DNA of 15,850 bases from Neisseriaceae bacterium. Its GTDB lineage: Bacteria > Pseudomonadota > Gammaproteobacteria > Burkholderiales > Neisseriaceae. Below are positions 13,911 through 15,850 of the stretch, piece by piece. The position numbers were made by a program, and so were the translations under genes. The stretch spans positions 1-15,850 of the forward strand of contig JAFWUA010000043.1 in NCBI GenBank assembly GCA_017518785.1. Reading direction: 5' to 3'. Numbering within the stretch: the stretch's first letter is position 1; each line of letters starts with the position of its first letter. Under the pieces are notes generated by a model, which was given only the letters and a program-made list of their open reading frames with translations, was not told the DNA's origin and searched no databases.

Positions 13911-14390
13911 ATGAAAGTAGTACAAATAATCTCGATTTTTTCCTTGCCAGCTTTGCTAACTGCCTGTGTTGGTTTGACTTTCGATGATGTTTTTGCACCA
14001 AACTTCCCTAACCAACAGGTTCAAAAAAACACCTCATCAACCAATAGAAATGAACCTGCAACATCTACAAACAAGGTAAATTCGAACGAAATACCTTTGC
14101 GTAGAGAAAAACCAACCAAAGTTGTAGATTCAAGTAAGAGTACCCAAGATGCTACATCTTGTCTAACCTCGCAATTGGCAAAACGTTTTAATCTTCCGGC
14201 AGACTTTTACACCGTAAGAAATTATAAAGATGGCTCTGCAACTGTACAGTTAGTTAATCCTTATACCAAGAAAAATGGTTTGTACATAGATGTTGTTCCC
14301 AAATCTGCCAATAAATCACAACTATTCTTGTATGCAAACTATGCAACAATGTCACAAGCATGGAAGAATCTACCGGAAAAATGTAAGTAA
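13911..14390 (+). CDS. Small predicted lipoprotein of unknown function
   Basis: A 159-aa protein with a lipoprotein signal (VVQIISIFSLPALLTA, Cys19). A low-complexity linker rich in Asn, Ser, Thr and Lys runs to about residue 80, followed by a compact domain of about 75 residues beginning SCLTSQLAKRFNLPADFYTVRNYKDGSATVQL and ending NLPEKCK. Two cysteines bracket this domain and probably form a disulfide in the periplasm. I do not recognise the family. The ribosome site GGAGGA before the ATG is the best in the window, suggesting efficient translation. An exact DUS at 14194-14205 encodes LPADF. It is the first plus-strand gene after a long minus-strand run. Confidence 0.85.
   Translation: MKVVQIISIFSLPALLTACVGLTFDDVFAPNFPNQQVQKNTSSTNRNEPATSTNKVNSNEIPLRREKPTKVVDSSKSTQDATSCLTSQLAKRFNLPADFYTVRNYKDGSATVQLVNPYTKKNGLYIDVVPKSANKSQLFLYANYATMSQAWKNLPEKCK
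14194..14205 (-). repeat. DUS-like 12-mer in the lipoprotein gene
   Basis: Exact TTCCGGCAGACT on the plus strand, encoding the LPADF stretch. Confidence 0.75.
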
Positions 14391-14393
14391 CAT

Positions 14394-14423
14394 TTGGCAT
14401 ATCGTATCATTTTGTAGGATAAT
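14394..14423 (+). promoter_or_regulatory. Candidate proQ promoter
   Basis: TTGGCA (14394-14399), an 18-base spacer and GATAAT (14418-14423) start right after the lipoprotein stop. A transcript from here would pass through the hairpin and T-run at 14449-14473 before reaching proQ. Confidence 0.45.
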
Positions 14424-14448
14424 TGAGGCTTGTCGCAAGAAACACTGC

Positions 14449-14473
14449 ACAGTCCCATGCGGATTGTTTTTTT
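14449..14473 (+). terminator. Intrinsic terminator between the lipoprotein gene and proQ
   Basis: ACAGTCC and GGATTGT form a 7-bp stem (one G-U) with loop CATGC, followed by seven T. It ends the lipoprotein transcript, and because the candidate proQ promoter lies before it, it may also cut short the proQ leader or define a short RNA. Confidence 0.6.
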
Positions 14474-14500
14474 AATTAAATAAACACTTTTAAATTGATT

Positions 14501-14917
14501 ATGTCAAAACAACAAAAGAAAACTGAAACATCTTTGGGTATTGCCTTAAAGGAAGCGGTTCAAACTTTGAGTCGTAAAAAACAAACCGAACTGATAGCCA
14601 AACACATTTACAGCAAATATGAGGTGTTCAGCAGGTTCAAGCCATTAGCAATTGGTATTGATCAAGATCTTATCAATGCCATGCCACAATATGATTCCGT
14701 ATTGATATTAAGAGTATTATCCACGCACTGTCGCCGTCCACGTTATATTCGCTCTTTGGCACGTGGTGGGAAACGCTTTGATTTAAACAATCGTTTTCGT
14801 GGTGATATAACACAGGAAGAACAAGAAGTGGCAAAAAAACACCCATATCTGCAAGATGGCAACAATGCCACAGCAGATAAGAATGACACCCAACAACAGT
14901 CGGCAGATGTTGCTTAA
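14501..14917 (+). CDS. proQ: RNA chaperone ProQ, compact FinO-domain form
   Basis: ProQ binds structured small RNAs and mRNA 3' ends and affects their stability and pairing. The 138-aa protein is essentially one FinO/ProQ domain (about residues 10-118), as in Neisseria, without the long linker and Tudor domain of the E. coli protein. Visible family features are FKPLAIGI (46-53), the basic helix VLSTHCRRPRYIRSL and GGKRFDLNNRFRGDIT (89-104). A short Asn/Gln/Asp-rich tail follows. The frame opens at a TTG at 14495, but ATG 14501 (MSKQQKK) is the natural start; no clear ribosome site precedes it. The tatD-like gene starts 12 bp after its stop. Confidence 0.92.
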   Translation: MSKQQKKTETSLGIALKEAVQTLSRKKQTELIAKHIYSKYEVFSRFKPLAIGIDQDLINAMPQYDSVLILRVLSTHCRRPRYIRSLARGGKRFDLNNRFRGDITQEEQEVAKKHPYLQDGNNATADKNDTQQQSADVA

Positions 14918-14929
14918 AATTGATATTCA

Positions 14930-15676
14930 ATGCTATTATTTGACACCCATTGTCATCTAACAGATATGTTTGATAGTCTGCCGGAAAGCTTTCCGGCAGA
15001 CTATTCTTGTATTGGTAATATATTATCTGTAACTTATCGTTATAGTGATTGGGATAAAAATATTTTATTTGCCAAAAAATTTAATAATATTATTCCAGCA
15101 TTAGGGATTCACCCTTTATTTATTCCAAATGGTATTCAAAATCATCTTAAATTATATGAATCATATTTTGATACTTTTCCAAAATTAATAGTAGGTGAAA
15201 TTGGTTTAGATTTTTATAACAATCTTGCTCAATCTGAAAAACAAAAACAATACGATTTATTATCACAACAAATAAATATTGCCAAACGTTTTCAACGACC
15301 CATAGTTATTCATCAAAGAAAAGCACAACAACAATGTATTTCACTATTAAAATCAATTGGTTTTAATAATGGAGGTTTTGCACATGGTTTTTCCGGCAGT
15401 CTTGAACAAGCATATAAGTGGATAGATTATGGTTTTGTATTAGGCATAGGTTGTGTTTTACTTAATAATAATTCTCGCTTGCGTAATATTTTGCCACGCC
15501 TACCCTCTTCTTCTTGGGTATTAGAAAGCGATGCACCTTTTATGCAAAAAAATAATTCTCCAATAATTATTCAGAAAATAGCAAAAATAGCGGCACAGTT
15601 ATGCAACAAAAATATAGATGATATTATTTACAATACTACTAATAACGCATATAGAATATTAAATCTATCTAATTAA
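14930..15676 (+). CDS. TatD-family metal-dependent hydrolase
   Basis: A 248-aa TIM-barrel hydrolase of the TatD family; characterised members are metal-dependent DNases. The metal ligands are all present: HCH (7-9) in FDTHCHLT, Glu90 in VGEIGLDF, His128 in IVIHQRKA, His152 in FAHGFSGS and Asp201 in LESDAPF. It is slightly shorter than typical 255-265-aa members. The gene follows proQ by 12 bp and is likely cotranscribed. Codons 15-25 contain a perfect 32-bp palindrome of two DUS copies, and a one-mismatch DUS lies at 15391-15402. Which TatD subfamily (TatD, YcfH or YjjV type) it belongs to is not settled from sequence alone. Confidence 0.9.
   Translation: MLLFDTHCHLTDMFDSLPESFPADYSCIGNILSVTYRYSDWDKNILFAKKFNNIIPALGIHPLFIPNGIQNHLKLYESYFDTFPKLIVGEIGLDFYNNLAQSEKQKQYDLLSQQINIAKRFQRPIVIHQRKAQQQCISLLKSIGFNNGGFAHGFSGSLEQAYKWIDYGFVLGIGCVLLNNNSRLRNILPRLPSSSWVLESDAPFMQKNNSPIIIQKIAKIAAQLCNKNIDDIIYNTTNNAYRILNLSN
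14973..15004. repeat. Perfect 32-bp palindrome of two inverted DUS copies inside a CDS
   Basis: AGTCTGCCGGAA (14975-14986) and TTCCGGCAGACT (14991-15002) are separated by AGCT and flanked by AT on both sides, giving a perfect 16+16 inverted repeat. It encodes DSLPESFPADY in the TatD-family protein, 56-87 bases after the proQ stop. No T-run follows. Confidence 0.85.
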
Positions 15677-15682
15677 ATAATC

Positions 15683-15783
15683 TGAAACTCTTGCAAAATT
15701 GGCATCTGTGGCACATTTCTTCGTTAGGTTTTGCAAAAACCTACGTCAAAAATAAACGCCGTAGGGTGGGTCTTCGACCCACC
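15683..15783 (+). repeat. Repeat end and two hairpins at the right edge
   Basis: TGAAACTCTTGCAAAA at 15683 has the same pattern as the ends of the 131-bp and 64-bp elements and begins 6 bp after the TatD stop. Two hairpins follow: TAGGTTTT/AAAACCTA (15725-15743) and GGTGGGTC/GACCCACC (15765-15783). This is probably the left end of an inserted element or repeat cluster continuing beyond the window. No coding frame was seen in 15677-15850. Confidence 0.45.
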
Positions 15784-15850
15784 AACTCTACCGATAGATT
15801 GAAATAAAAATAATTAGAATCCAAATAGTTGTAATTTTTTAATATGTTGG

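Noticed and set aside
1..15850. CRISPR array, tRNA or rRNA genes
   Set aside because: No regularly spaced direct repeats, cloverleaf or conserved rRNA stretch was seen; the only frequent word is the dispersed 12-mer.

Overview
This is an AT-rich chromosomal window that looks like a member of the Neisseriaceae. The evidence is a dense 12-base repeat built like a Neisseriaceae DNA uptake sequence (DUS), a compact ProQ close to the meningococcal type, and short inverted-repeat elements whose ends resemble the GARACYYYTGCAAAA ends of Neisseria insertion elements. I cannot name a species. The repeat here, AGTCTGCCGGAA (reverse TTCCGGCAGACT), is none of the DUS dialects I remember. There are 11 exact copies by eye, all to the right of position 6400. 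Near-matches begin at about 4140 and none was seen in the first 4.1 kb.

Layout. Positions 1-3750 (minus strand) are an accessory block: an RTX-type secreted protein gene cut by the window edge, two tandem paralogous membrane proteins of unknown function upstream of it, and a broken RTX remnant next to a 131-bp miniature inverted-repeat element. Positions 3830-5830 carry dapA-bamC, the usual order; bamC has an in-frame TAA that cuts off 28 well-formed C-terminal codons. A second copy of the 131-bp element lies just upstream of dapA. Positions 6134-9177 are a tight minus-strand cluster erpA - 4-TM membrane protein - recA - argD. The 330-bp gap at 9178-9507 holds repeat hairpins.

Positions 9508-13118 are the most interesting part. 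A promoter, a 28-codon leader peptide rich in Phe, Tyr and Trp, a 9-bp hairpin inside the leader, a mutually exclusive antiterminator pairing and a U-tailed terminator form a classical translation-coupled attenuator. It lies upstream of an unrecognised 173-aa protein gene. That gene is followed on the same strand by a lipoprotein gene, ribD (riboflavin synthesis) and a PLP aminotransferase gene that overlaps ribD by 4 nt. Nothing in the unknown protein explains why it should respond to aromatic amino acids.

Positions 13214-13855 encode UbiX (prenyl-FMN synthesis, minus strand), divergent from a small plus-strand lipoprotein gene. Next come a candidate promoter and terminator in a short leader, then proQ (RNA chaperone) and a TatD-family hydrolase. 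The TatD gene carries a perfect 32-bp palindrome made of two inverted DUS copies inside its coding sequence. The last 170 bases hold repeat ends and hairpins, and no gene was seen there.
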